63,184 nucleotides of DNA from a bacterium (lineage in GTDB: Bacteria; SM23-81; DAOVCL01): NCBI GenBank assembly GCA_029932675.1, contig JAOZPP010000009.1, forward strand, positions 1 through 63,184, read 5' to 3'. The position numbers and the translations under genes were made by a program. Under the pieces are notes generated by a model. The model ran no database searches and was not told the DNA's origin. It worked only from the letters and a program-made list of their open reading frames with translations. Of the stretch, positions 40,551 through 49,161 are shown one piece after another. The stretch's first letter is position 1. Every line of letters begins with the position of its first letter.

Positions 40551-42381
40551 CCTCTCTTCCCTCTTGGCTGACTTTTTGTATTTCGTGTAAATGTTGAATG
40601 GCGGCGATATTCGTCGGCTGCAATTCAACTGCCCGTTCTAAGTCGACCCGTGATCGATCTAACTCCCCAAGTTGGTGCAACAAAATGCCCCGGTAGAACC
40701 TCACTGAGGGTTCATCATACCCATATTCCAAAGCACGATCATATTGCTGGAGAGCTAACCTAAGATCCAGTTGCCCAAAGTGCAGGCACTGAGCTTTCAG
40801 ATAATGCCATTCTGGGTCGGCGGGGAGCTCACCAGAGAAACGCTGAAATAGAAGCAGAGCCGCTGCATACTGGTTCCGTTGCATCGATTCGCGTGCGTCA
40901 ACTTTAATTGTCTGACGAAGATGTTGAGCTGCATCTTGATGAGTTGGCCGCAGTTCCAGTGCCCTTTCCAAATCTGTACGAGAGGCATCAATGTCCTTTA
41001 GTTCCCGCAGTAGGATGCCACGATAGAATCGCACCCAAAACTCGTCGAAGCCGAACCTGAGGGCCAGGCTGTAGTTAATATGAGCCTGCTGCAGTTCTGT
41101 GCCCTGTTCGTGCAACACCCGTGCCTTAAGATAGTGCCACTCGGGGTCATTCGGATATTCGCCAGGGAAACGTTCCAGTAAAGATAGCGCTTCAGGCCAT
41201 TCCTTGCGCTCCATTGCCCTGCCTATCATAATCTTCAGTATCTCCCTTAATTCCTGAGATGCCCTTTCGTCCTCCGGCCGTAAGCTAACGGCAAGTTGCA
41301 ATTCTTCGCATGATGCCTTTAGGTCTCCCTTCTCCCGGAGATGAACCCCCCGGTTATAGTGCATCCAGAACCCACCCAAGTCTTGGACCTCTTTTCCCCT
41401 AAGTACGCTATCCAAGTGGCTAAGTAGCTTCTGAGCACCTTTATGGCGGGGATGGAGCCTTAATTCCACCTGGGCTGCCTTTCGTGCCTCCTCAAAACGT
41501 CCCAGATGGAATAAGGTCAAACTGCGTTGATAATTAAGGCCTTCGACATCGCCCAACCTCTTCCGTGCTTCGTCAAAGAGGTAAATCGCATATTCAAGGG
41601 TCAAGGAGCTGACTGTTCCTTCAGCAAGGGCTTGTTCCCGAGCTTGAATACCCACCTTAATGAGCTCGCCCTCGTCATAAGGAGGTGTAAGAGGTGGTTT
41701 CGGTGGTTGTTCATCACCATAGGTGAGGACAAAGTGAAAACTGGGTGACCCCTGTAGCGGACCACGTATCCAATCATGGCCAAAGTAATCGACCAACTGC
41801 GGATGGTTCCTGAAACCACCCCGGTGGAAGAAATCCTCCCACCAGTCTTTATCCTCTACTGTTTGGTGATAGTCTATCTTCCCCACCCTGTCCTGGAAAT
41901 CAGCGACACTCATAATCCAAAGCCCCCCTGGGCGGAGGTGACGGATGACATTATCGCAGACCCTTTGCAGATCCTCTTTCCGGATATGCTCCATTACCTC
42001 CCAAGCGGTGACTACATCAAACCTCGCATTGGCTTCCTCGCCGGAAATGAGGTCCCGACATTTTACCTGGAAGTCGGCGGCGATATCACAGGTGAAGAGG
42101 TTATCGGGGATCTTGGGCCATTCGGCTCGGGCAGTTTTCCTACTGTAATCGCTCCCCTCGAGGCCAATGGCGAGATGCCCGTCATCCAAGCAGTCCCTAA
42201 CAAACGCCCCTCCTGCACATCCCAAGTCAAGGATATATAGGGGCTTATGGTCAAAGAGTGCATATAACTTCTTGTTGAACAACGGGTTCCGGCTGTTGTC
42301 CTGTTTTGTCCCATGGGGAACCAGATGATCCGGTGAATCCACCGCAACTGGTTTCTCTGTGTTTAAGGTAAACTTAAGCAT
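40534..42381 (-). CDS. SAM-dependent methyltransferase with TPR repeats
   Basis: A 615-residue two-part protein. Residues about 40-230 form a class I methyltransferase: ILDLGCAGGAFVRDC (motif I, SAM binding), GLEGSDYSRKTAR, FDVVTAWEVMEHI and LRPGGLWIMSVADF. Residues about 260-610 are TPR repeats (LFHLGRFEEARKAAQVELRL, VRFYRGILLRELKDIDASRT). The same TPR fusion is used by its glycosyltransferase neighbours, which argues for a shared protein substrate. It may methylate a sugar of the glycan or the protein itself. Confidence 0.85.
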   Translation of the reverse strand: MLKFTLNTEKPVAVDSPDHLVPHGTKQDNSRNPLFNKKLYALFDHKPLYILDLGCAGGAFVRDCLDDGHLAIGLEGSDYSRKTARAEWPKIPDNLFTCDIAADFQVKCRDLISGEEANARFDVVTAWEVMEHIRKEDLQRVCDNVIRHLRPGGLWIMSVADFQDRVGKIDYHQTVEDKDWWEDFFHRGGFRNHPQLVDYFGHDWIRGPLQGSPSFHFVLTYGDEQPPKPPLTPPYDEGELIKVGIQAREQALAEGTVSSLTLEYAIYLFDEARKRLGDVEGLNYQRSLTLFHLGRFEEARKAAQVELRLHPRHKGAQKLLSHLDSVLRGKEVQDLGGFWMHYNRGVHLREKGDLKASCEELQLAVSLRPEDERASQELREILKIMIGRAMERKEWPEALSLLERFPGEYPNDPEWHYLKARVLHEQGTELQQAHINYSLALRFGFDEFWVRFYRGILLRELKDIDASRTDLERALELRPTHQDAAQHLRQTIKVDARESMQRNQYAAALLLFQRFSGELPADPEWHYLKAQCLHFGQLDLRLALQQYDRALEYGYDEPSVRFYRGILLHQLGELDRSRVDLERAVELQPTNIAAIQHLHEIQKVSQEGREGGNQA

Positions 42382-42441
42382 AAGGTCTCATAGGTGAGGC
42401 ATTCATTGTAATAAAGCCCTTATATTCCCCAAAGGGAGTAA

Positions 42442-43491
42442 CTAATGGTTTCCTTCAGGCAATTCGAGTTGACATAAGCTATAGAGATTGGCTAACTGCC
42501 GAAGGTTATTTAATCTGACAAGGAGTCGATCCAACTGTTTAAGTTTCTTGGGAATACACAAAATATCGGTATAGCCGTATGTTCTGTTATAGATAGAATC
42601 AACATAATTCGTCAAAGTACTCGGTTCGATCTCCACCAATTGCGTTGGTTGGATGGCGTAGAATATATCAAAGAGAAGGAAGTGCGCAAATAATTCCGAA
42701 AAGAGGTTCCCTATTAACTCTTGTTTTTCAAAGCGGGAGGGAGTGAATTCAAAGGTGAGGATTACAATCCGATCAAGAAGGATGTCCTTAATATTTTGGA
42801 TTATTTGGGGCTCCAAACCCTCAACATCGAGCTTAATGACTAAGGCACCCTCTATCCGACTTTTGGTGATGTATTCGTGTAAAGCAATAGAATCAACTAA
42901 GTAGCTGAGAGAGCCTTTTAGGTGATCCGAAAAGATGTTGTCACTATCAGAATAACCGGGTTTGTGATAGAGGATAGCCGGTCCCGAAATGTCTGAAATG
43001 GCAATTCTTTCAAAATGGGCCACCCCTCCCAGTCTGTTAACTCGGATATTTGGGGGGACAAGCTCCGCCGTGCGTCCAATATCAAAGAGAACAACCTCCC
43101 CGGGTCGACCAGAATACCTTATCAGATTAGCCAGGCGCAAACCAAATAGACCGATGTGGCAACCTACATCCAGAACGGTCACTTTAAACCCATTATCCCA
43201 AAGGTGATTAAGGATGTGGAAGAAGAGGTGATTCACACTATTACCAATCAAAGGCTTGGGCAACCTCTTTGCATCAAGTAGGTAGTCGCGAATAGATTGG
43301 TTCTTCTTTGAATCGGGAACGAAGCGATCATATAAGTTATCGTTTTTCAACATAAACAACTTTATGTCACCAAAATCTACAAAATCCACCTGACCTTGAT
43401 TTTGCATCAGTTCAATTTTGGAAACCCCCTCTCTCACTTCATCAAGCTCCGATTCAAGCCTTTGGATTCTTTCCAAAATAGTCTCATCCAT
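42442..43491 (-). CDS. FkbM-family methyltransferase
   Basis: A 349-residue protein. An N-terminal coiled coil (ERIQRLESELDEVREGVSKI) precedes an FkbM methyltransferase domain: VLDVGCHIGLFGLRLANLI (SAM site), VVLFDIGRTAEL, and the FkbM hallmark LVIKLDVEGLEPQIIQNIKD followed by ILTFEFTP. FkbM enzymes O-methylate sugars or polyketides. Within this operon a sugar O-methyltransferase is most likely. ATG 43491 lies behind GGAGGAAAG. Confidence 0.87.
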   Translation of the reverse strand: MDETILERIQRLESELDEVREGVSKIELMQNQGQVDFVDFGDIKLFMLKNDNLYDRFVPDSKKNQSIRDYLLDAKRLPKPLIGNSVNHLFFHILNHLWDNGFKVTVLDVGCHIGLFGLRLANLIRYSGRPGEVVLFDIGRTAELVPPNIRVNRLGGVAHFERIAISDISGPAILYHKPGYSDSDNIFSDHLKGSLSYLVDSIALHEYITKSRIEGALVIKLDVEGLEPQIIQNIKDILLDRIVILTFEFTPSRFEKQELIGNLFSELFAHFLLFDIFYAIQPTQLVEIEPSTLTNYVDSIYNRTYGYTDILCIPKKLKQLDRLLVRLNNLRQLANLYSLCQLELPEGNH

Positions 43492-43508
43492 CGAGATATC
43501 TTTCCTCC

Positions 43509-44498
43509 TTAGGGTTTATAAAAGATCAGGCGAGAGCCATGGTTTTCGAGCCCAAACCTGACCTCTCGCATATCAGAAAGTGCCCGTCGAACTCCAGGTT
43601 GGTTATAAGGCTCCACGTATAATAGCAGGAAACCTCCTCCCCCAGCACCAAGCAATTTCCCTCCGATAGCTCCTGCCCGGCGGGCACGCTCGTATGCTTC
43701 ATCTATCAGGCTATTACTGATAGCCTTAGAAAACTTACGCTTTAGTAGCCACCCCTGATGAAGGATCTCTCCAAAGTTGGAAAGATCATAACCATTGCAT
43801 AACATCTCTATCCCCTGGGGCACAAGTTCCTTCAATTTATTCAGATGGGGAGTAATCTCACCCGCCTTTGTGCGGGAAATCTGCTCCTCTAACACCTGAT
43901 GAGCGCTTCGCTGTAACCCTGTATAAAATATCATCAAACGCTCCTCAAGGGCCCGCTTACGCTCCTTAGAAATCACCACCGGTTTGAGGGTAACCTGGTT
44001 GCCGGCTTGAAATTCCAGATGTAACAAGCCGCCATGGGCGCAGATATATTGATCTTGGACCCCAACCCTCTCTTTGATCATCTCCCGATCAACATACACG
44101 GCCTCAGCGGCCAGTTGCTCCTGACTGACCATCTCCCCTTTAAAGGCGTGGAGCGCATTTAGCAATCCCACGGTAAAGGAGGATGAGGAACCCAATCCAG
44201 TGCGGGCAGGAAGATCGCTGACCGCAACTATTTCAATTCCCCCCTCTATTCCCATAAATCGGAGGCATTCACGCACTGAGGGATGTTGAATATCATCTAC
44301 ACATTTAACCAGTTCTGTCCGCGAGTAACTAACTCGAATGCGATGGTCAAAGAACTCAGTCAAGGGACTAACTGTAATGTAGATGTACTTATCTATTGAT
44401 GTTCCCAGCGCAGCCCCACCATGCTGGTTGAAGTGTTCCGGATAATCGGTCCCCCCGCCAATGAAGCTGACCCGGACTGGTGTCATACTAATTATCAT
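43509..44498 (-). CDS. hddA: D-glycero-D-manno-heptose 7-phosphate kinase
   Basis: A 329-residue GHMP kinase: PVRVSFIGGGTDYPEHFNQH at the N-terminus, the ATP motif DLPARTGLGSSSSFTVGLLN, and GAIGGKLLGAGGGGFLLLYV near the end. The FIGGGTDYPE opening with a downstream GmhB and nucleotidyltransferase is typical of HddA in the GDP-D-glycero-alpha-D-manno-heptose pathway, where it phosphorylates C1. The family also includes related sugar kinases, but the hddA-gmhB-hddC set supports this call. Confidence 0.88.
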   Translation of the reverse strand: MIISMTPVRVSFIGGGTDYPEHFNQHGGAALGTSIDKYIYITVSPLTEFFDHRIRVSYSRTELVKCVDDIQHPSVRECLRFMGIEGGIEIVAVSDLPARTGLGSSSSFTVGLLNALHAFKGEMVSQEQLAAEAVYVDREMIKERVGVQDQYICAHGGLLHLEFQAGNQVTLKPVVISKERKRALEERLMIFYTGLQRSAHQVLEEQISRTKAGEITPHLNKLKELVPQGIEMLCNGYDLSNFGEILHQGWLLKRKFSKAISNSLIDEAYERARRAGAIGGKLLGAGGGGFLLLYVEPYNQPGVRRALSDMREVRFGLENHGSRLIFYKP

Positions 44499-44510
44499 CG
44501 CTGGTTCTCC

Positions 44511-45443
44511 CTAAGATATCTTCTCTCCACACAACGCGGCCTGCTTTGATTGGAACCACTCAATTGTGGCCTTTAAACCGAATTTGAGCGACGTCAACTG
44601 CAGATCAGGGATGAGGCTCTTCAATTTCTCAATATTTAAACACTTTGAACGAGCCCCCACATAGCGCGAGCTATCAAACTGAATGGCATCATAGTCATAT
44701 CCGACCAGTTCACAGATCAACTGCGCAAAGTGACGGATGGTGAACTCCTCTCCTGAACCGATATTAATCAGGTCGTTCTCCCGGGTATCGCTCAGAAGGA
44801 TAAGGATCTGCACGAAGTCATCTAAATAAACTACCTCCCGCTTCTGATATCCATCGCCCCAGAGAACCACGGGATCACCATACAACTTCCCCCGCAAGAT
44901 CTTCCTGATTAGGTCAAAAATGAAATGCATTTGCCGTCCATCCGTATGATAGCCTGGTCCATATAGGGTTGAGGGGATAATGTGCAGATAGTCCATCCCA
45001 AACTGTTGATGTAAAGCCAGGGAACCTACATATAACATCCGCTTAGTCATCCCATAAGCAAAGAGGTCATCTATTGGCCTTCCCAGGAGGTAGTTCTCTT
45101 CGACTAATTCATAGTCTGGCGCATAGGAGCAACTGGTACCCATGGAAATCAATTTTGCCTGTGGTTGATAGCGGTGCCACCAAGTAAGCACATTGGTATT
45201 GATCTGCTGGTTAATTATCCACTGTTCCCCTTGATGATGAAGGCAAAAATCTCCCGCCTGGGTCCAAGCGGCCAAGTGATAAATCCGATCATAAGTGAAA
45301 GAATTGTAGGCATTAAGGCTATCCTGCTTGGTTAGATCACAATTCTTAGAGCTCAGCTCAACGAGCTGATGCCCTTCCTTTTTGAGTTGACCACATAGGG
45401 CTTGACCGAGGAAACCGGTGGCCCCGGTAACAAGAATCCTCAT
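44511..45443 (-). CDS. NAD-dependent epimerase/dehydratase (GDP-sugar, GFS-like)
   Basis: A 310-residue extended short-chain dehydrogenase: ILVTGATGFLGQALCGQLKK (NAD(P) loop), YHLAAWTQAG, the Ser of SMGTSCSYAP and the YGMTKRM catalytic Tyr/Lys. IIPSTLYGPGYHTDGRQMHF and REVVYLDDFVQI recall GDP-fucose synthase and the epimerase/reductases of the 6-deoxyheptose pathway. Given hddA/hddC, it probably acts on a GDP-heptose; the exact reaction cannot be read from sequence. Confidence 0.85.
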   Translation of the reverse strand: MRILVTGATGFLGQALCGQLKKEGHQLVELSSKNCDLTKQDSLNAYNSFTYDRIYHLAAWTQAGDFCLHHQGEQWIINQQINTNVLTWWHRYQPQAKLISMGTSCSYAPDYELVEENYLLGRPIDDLFAYGMTKRMLYVGSLALHQQFGMDYLHIIPSTLYGPGYHTDGRQMHFIFDLIRKILRGKLYGDPVVLWGDGYQKREVVYLDDFVQILILLSDTRENDLINIGSGEEFTIRHFAQLICELVGYDYDAIQFDSSRYVGARSKCLNIEKLKSLIPDLQLTSLKFGLKATIEWFQSKQAALCGEKIS

Positions 45444-45445
45444 AG

Positions 45446-46648
45446 CTAAATTGGATTGGGGTTAACGGGAAAATAGAATTCAACCCCCTCTTTAATCAAT
45501 GATTGGTTATTCCTCAGAATTTCATCCTTGAAGTTCCAAGCCAGCACATAATAGATATCGGGTGGGACCTTCAGCTCCTGCTCCATAACAATGGGGATAT
45601 GCATCCCAGGAGAATATAGACTACGTCGCAGCTCATTCTTCTCCACCAGACAATCGATGAAACTTGTGCCAATACGGAAGTAATTGAGTAGGGTATTCCC
45701 CTTGGCAGGAGCTCCAAAACCAAAAATCGTCTTCCCCGCATCTTTTCGTGCCTTTAGATACTCCAGGTTCTCAACCTTCATCTTTTCTATACGTTTAGCA
45801 AACTGGAGATAGGTGGAGAGGTCATTGCTCTTTCGCTTCTCCTCCGCTTTTCGCATTGATTGCAGCCGTTTTGAGGGCGAATACCTTCCGGTGTGGGTTA
45901 CAAAGCCAATAATGGAACCGCCATGAATGGGGGAGAGGTAGGCATCGAACATCGACAGGCCATGGAGGTTAAGCAAAGCTTCAATGGTTTTTAGATTATA
46001 GTAAAGGAGATGTTCATGGTAAATCTGATCAAAAGCCATGTTTTCTACAATCCGTTTCATATAGAGAAACTGCACGACAAATACCCCATCTGGACGCAGT
46101 GCCTCACGGATACCATCAGTCACTGAATGTAATTCCTCCAAGTGAAAGAATACCCCGGCAGCGTTGATGATATGGAATTTGCGTCCTATGCGATGGGCTA
46201 AATCTAAATTAAAAAATTCGTTAATTGTCTCAATCCCAGATCGATTGGCAATCTTGGCTATGGTTTTTGAGGACTCCACCCCCAGGACATCATAGCCTAA
46301 AGCCTTAAAATGCTTCAGTTGGGTGCCATCATTAGAGCCAATGTCGAGGACGGCTTTAGATGTCTGGTTCCTAAAAAATCGCCTGTCCACCTCTTCAGCC
46401 ACCCTCTTGAAGTGATCATTAAGTGATCTTGTCACACCAGAGAGGTAGGTATGATCACCGAACATAACCTCCTTTGGCACCGTGTAATCGAGCTGAACTG
46501 TGTTACACCGATGGCAATAGACCAGGCGCAGGGGATAGTGTGGTTCGGTTCCTATCTCATCTTGGCGAAGGAAGTGGTTACACCAGGGTTGCATCCCCAG
46601 GTCAATGGCCAACTCTAAATCATTGGAATCACATACACGACAGTTCAT
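45446..46648 (-). CDS. Sugar C-methyltransferase (zinc-motif N-terminus)
   Basis: A 400-residue protein of the TylC3/NovU-type C-methyltransferase family. The N-terminus is a zinc site (CRVCDSNDLELAIDLG and VYCHRCNTVQLDY). The SAM domain has VLDIGSNDGTQLKHFKALGY and the family segment FHIINAAGVFFHLEELHSVT. The C-terminal domain starts KTIFGFGAPAKGNTLLNYFR. In deoxysugar pathways these add a methyl to a nucleotide-linked keto sugar carbon. Two bases separate it from the downstream epimerase. Confidence 0.88.
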   Translation of the reverse strand: MNCRVCDSNDLELAIDLGMQPWCNHFLRQDEIGTEPHYPLRLVYCHRCNTVQLDYTVPKEVMFGDHTYLSGVTRSLNDHFKRVAEEVDRRFFRNQTSKAVLDIGSNDGTQLKHFKALGYDVLGVESSKTIAKIANRSGIETINEFFNLDLAHRIGRKFHIINAAGVFFHLEELHSVTDGIREALRPDGVFVVQFLYMKRIVENMAFDQIYHEHLLYYNLKTIEALLNLHGLSMFDAYLSPIHGGSIIGFVTHTGRYSPSKRLQSMRKAEEKRKSNDLSTYLQFAKRIEKMKVENLEYLKARKDAGKTIFGFGAPAKGNTLLNYFRIGTSFIDCLVEKNELRRSLYSPGMHIPIVMEQELKVPPDIYYVLAWNFKDEILRNNQSLIKEGVEFYFPVNPNPI

Positions 46649-46674
46649 TTTATCCCTTTTGTTTTGAAATTAAC

Positions 46675-47229
46675 TCAAACAGGAAGCAAGTGCCCGATGA
46701 CTTGAGCAGCCTCCCCCAGGCCGTCTACTATATAGTTTGGGATAACCATAGGGTCAGTCCCAAATCGGGCTCCATAGCCCGTGCGCACAAGAAAGGTAGT
46801 GGCCCCTACCCTTTGCCCCAACTCAATATCACAGGGTTTATCACCAATAACAAAAGTGGCCCCTGGATCAAATCCCAGCTCCTGAGCCGCTTTCTCTAAC
46901 AGGCCTGGTTTGGGCTTACGGCATTGACAGTTCTCCTCTGGGAGGTGGGGACAGAAGTAGATCCCATCGAGGTGGACGCCCTCGCTGGCTAAAAGCTCCT
47001 CCATACGCTGATGAATGCTTTCCAAGATAGCTTGATCAAAGAACCCGCGACCAATCCCAGATTGGTTTGTGATCACAACCAAACCCAGGCCCATCCCTTT
47101 AAGCCGCCGCAAACCATCTGTCGCTCCCGGGATTAACTCCACAAGCTCAGGGTTGGAGAGATAGCCTCGTTCGACAATTATCGTGCCGTCCCTATCCAAG
47201 ACTGCGAATTGCCGTTGAGTCATCCCCAT
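46675..47229 (-). CDS. gmhB: D-glycero-D-manno-heptose 1,7-bisphosphate 7-phosphatase
   Basis: A 184-residue HAD phosphatase: FAVLDRDGTIIVERGYLS (DxD nucleophile), LVVITNQSGIGRGFF, the zinc loop CPHLPEENCQCRKP, and FVIGDKPCDIELGQRVGA. It removes the 7-phosphate made by the GmhA/HddA steps. ATG 47229 is 5 bases after AAGGAGATC-type ribosome binding sequence and overlaps hddC by 10 bases. GmhA, the isomerase needed upstream, is not in the window. Confidence 0.95.
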   Translation of the reverse strand: MGMTQRQFAVLDRDGTIIVERGYLSNPELVELIPGATDGLRRLKGMGLGLVVITNQSGIGRGFFDQAILESIHQRMEELLASEGVHLDGIYFCPHLPEENCQCRKPKPGLLEKAAQELGFDPGATFVIGDKPCDIELGQRVGATTFLVRTGYGARFGTDPMVIPNYIVDGLGEAAQVIGHLLPV

Positions 47230-47963
47230 GAGATCTCCTTGAAGAAACCGTCTGCTTTCGCATAGGCCTCCGGCGTACCAATATCCAGGAAGGGAGCCTG
47301 GCTTTTATAACCATAAAGCCCTTGACCGACCCAGGAAGGAAAAACATCCCTTTCCAAAGATCCTGCTCTTTGAGCTGTGGGGGTAAGCAACATTTCCCTA
47401 TTAAGCAGATAAACGCCTGCATTGATTAGACCAGGGCCCCTCTCGGAGCCTTTTTCATCAAAGCCCAGCACCAACCCTTCCTCATCCACCCACACTCGCC
47501 CATAGCGCCCCGTGTCCTCGGTTTCTGTAAGCACCAATGTAGCCTGGGCATCGCGATACTGATGCCACTGCCAGAGATCCTGGAGGTCCACCTGACAAAA
47601 GGAATCCCCGTTCATCACTAACACCCGATCAGACTTCAGGAGGGGAAGGGCCAATTGAAGGGCACCGGCTGTGCCCAACAGGGAGGACTCCTGGGAGTAG
47701 GTGAGGTGAAGGGAACCATACCGGCTGCCTAAAGCCTCTTCTACTTGCTCACCAAGCCACCCCGTGCACAAAACCACATCTCTAATCCCCACCGCAGCTA
47801 ACTGATCTAAGATATAGGCCAAAAATGGCCGTCCTCTTACATCAGCGAGAACCTTTGGCCTGTCGGCCACTACGGGGCGCAGTCGAATCCCCAAGCCACC
47901 GGCCAAGACCGCTGCAGTTACTTCGGCCAGACCACTGGAAGTGAATATATTCACACCACCCAT
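47220..47963 (-). CDS. hddC: Nucleotidyltransferase, probable heptose-1-phosphate guanylyltransferase
   Basis: A 247-residue sugar-nucleotide transferase: AAVLAGGLGIRLRPVVADRP (nucleotide loop), GRPFLAYILDQL, DVVLCTGWLGEQVEEALG, LVMNGDSFCQVDL (metal Asp) and INAGVYLLNREML. Its position with gmhB and hddA indicates HddC, making GDP-D-glycero-alpha-D-manno-heptose. An extra six residues before the conserved AAVLAGG start point to ATG 47963 or a slightly later start. Confidence 0.87.
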   Translation of the reverse strand: MGGVNIFTSSGLAEVTAAVLAGGLGIRLRPVVADRPKVLADVRGRPFLAYILDQLAAVGIRDVVLCTGWLGEQVEEALGSRYGSLHLTYSQESSLLGTAGALQLALPLLKSDRVLVMNGDSFCQVDLQDLWQWHQYRDAQATLVLTETEDTGRYGRVWVDEEGLVLGFDEKGSERGPGLINAGVYLLNREMLLTPTAQRAGSLERDVFPSWVGQGLYGYKSQAPFLDIGTPEAYAKADGFFKEISWG

Positions 47964-47965
47964 GA

Positions 47966-48904
47966 TCAGATGTTCTTAAAAGGTGAACCGACCATCATTT
48001 TGTATCCCTTCACCAGTTCCCTTATCCCCTCTTCCAGGGTGCGTCTTGCCTCGAAGCCTGCTTCCCGCAACCTGCGGTTGGAGACGATATAGTTTCGCCT
48101 ATCCGGATCTTCTCCCACCTCCGAGAAATGGACATAGAAATTGGGTATCTGTTCCTTAATCTTCAAAGCCAGTTCCTCCTTGGAAAGGTTGGCCGAATCA
48201 AGCCCTACATTGTATGGCCGACCCACCATCTGTGCTGAATTCTCAATGCAATGGATAAAACAGTCGGCCACATCCCTGATATGTATATAGTTGCGTTTAA
48301 AATCCTTCTCAAAGATGACGATATACCCGTCCGTAACTGCGGCATAGACGAAGTGATTGACTAAAAGGTCCAACCTCATCCGCGGGGAGATGCCAAAGAC
48401 GGTAGCCAACCTCAAGGTAATTACATTGGGCGACTCCAATAGCTCGGCCTCGGCCTCCACCTTGGTTCGACCGTAGAGGGAGACTGGTTCAAGAGGTGTT
48501 TCCTCCGTGCAGTAGAGATCACCACTCTTAGTACCATAACCACTGTTGGTAGTGGGAAAGAGAACTAACTGGCTGGGGCTTCGTAACCGATTGAGCATCC
48601 TTACCGCCTCCAAGTTGATCGACTGAGCCGTCCAGGGATCTCGATCGCACGCCGGGGCACCGACTATAGCAGCCAAGGGGATAAGCACATCGGCCCCTTT
48701 AACCAACCTCTTCATTAGCTCTTCTTCGCGCACATCTCCGAAGATGAATTCAAAGCGGGAAAGGGAACAGAGATGAAAGAGGCTCTTCTGCCTATACATC
48801 AGATTGTCGACAACCGTAACCCTATATCCAGCATCGAGCAACCCCTCACATAAGATCGAACCCAAGTATCCGGCGCCCCCGGTTACCAGTATATGCGCAG
48901 CCAT
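47966..48904 (-). CDS. NAD-dependent epimerase/dehydratase (extended SDR)
   Basis: A 312-residue SDR: ILVTGGAGYLGSILCEGLLD (NAD loop), VTVVDNLMYRQKSL, ADVLIPLAAIVGAPACDRDP, FPTTNSGYGTKSGD and catalytic LYGRTKVEAE. The HIRDVADCFIHC segment matches nucleotide-sugar epimerases/dehydratases. It probably converts the GDP-heptose or a related sugar nucleotide. ATG overlaps the csrA stop by one base, so its translation is coupled to the regulator gene. Confidence 0.85.
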   Translation of the reverse strand: MAAHILVTGGAGYLGSILCEGLLDAGYRVTVVDNLMYRQKSLFHLCSLSRFEFIFGDVREEELMKRLVKGADVLIPLAAIVGAPACDRDPWTAQSINLEAVRMLNRLRSPSQLVLFPTTNSGYGTKSGDLYCTEETPLEPVSLYGRTKVEAEAELLESPNVITLRLATVFGISPRMRLDLLVNHFVYAAVTDGYIVIFEKDFKRNYIHIRDVADCFIHCIENSAQMVGRPYNVGLDSANLSKEELALKIKEQIPNFYVHFSEVGEDPDRRNYIVSNRRLREAGFEARRTLEEGIRELVKGYKMMVGSPFKNI

Positions 48905-49161
48905 TAGCTATCTATTCCTTGAGCTTCTTTTTCTGCTTTAAACAGCTCAACCATCTCCTTCACCTTCCTCTCTGAAGTTGAGGCGGATCGGCGATTCTCT
49001 ATTTGCAGCAGATGGTAGTTCTCCTGTTTGAGTACCGGAGTATGGGGAGGAAGCTCCAAAAGGAATCTCACCTGAGCCTGACCAACCTCCAAAATCACAA
49101 TTTCGATCTGGCCACCAATCTGTACCTTATCCCCCGGTTTGACGATCAGATTGACTCTCAT
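48904..49161 (-). CDS. csrA: CsrA-like translational regulator, divergent
   Basis: An 85-residue CsrA homologue immediately after fliW (ATGA overlap). It aligns through KPGDKVQIGGQIEIVILEVG, QVRFLLELPPHTPVLKQENY and LLQIENRRSA. The two arginines that make the main RNA contacts in studied CsrA proteins, in the N-terminal TR-R motif and the VHREE motif, appear as Val and Lys (LIVKPG; VLKQE). One extra residue lies in the first strand. It may bind RNA weakly or differently, or act mainly with FliW. The C-terminal tail (residues 65-85) is longer than average. Confidence 0.82.
   Translation of the reverse strand: MRVNLIVKPGDKVQIGGQIEIVILEVGQAQVRFLLELPPHTPVLKQENYHLLQIENRRSASTSERKVKEMVELFKAEKEAQGIDS

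Noticed and set aside
40551-40628. Longer N-terminus for the GT2 gene beginning at TTG 40628
   Set aside because: It would overlap the upstream methyltransferase gene by 95 bases and precede the conserved catalytic start with non-conserved residues; GTG 40550 fits better.
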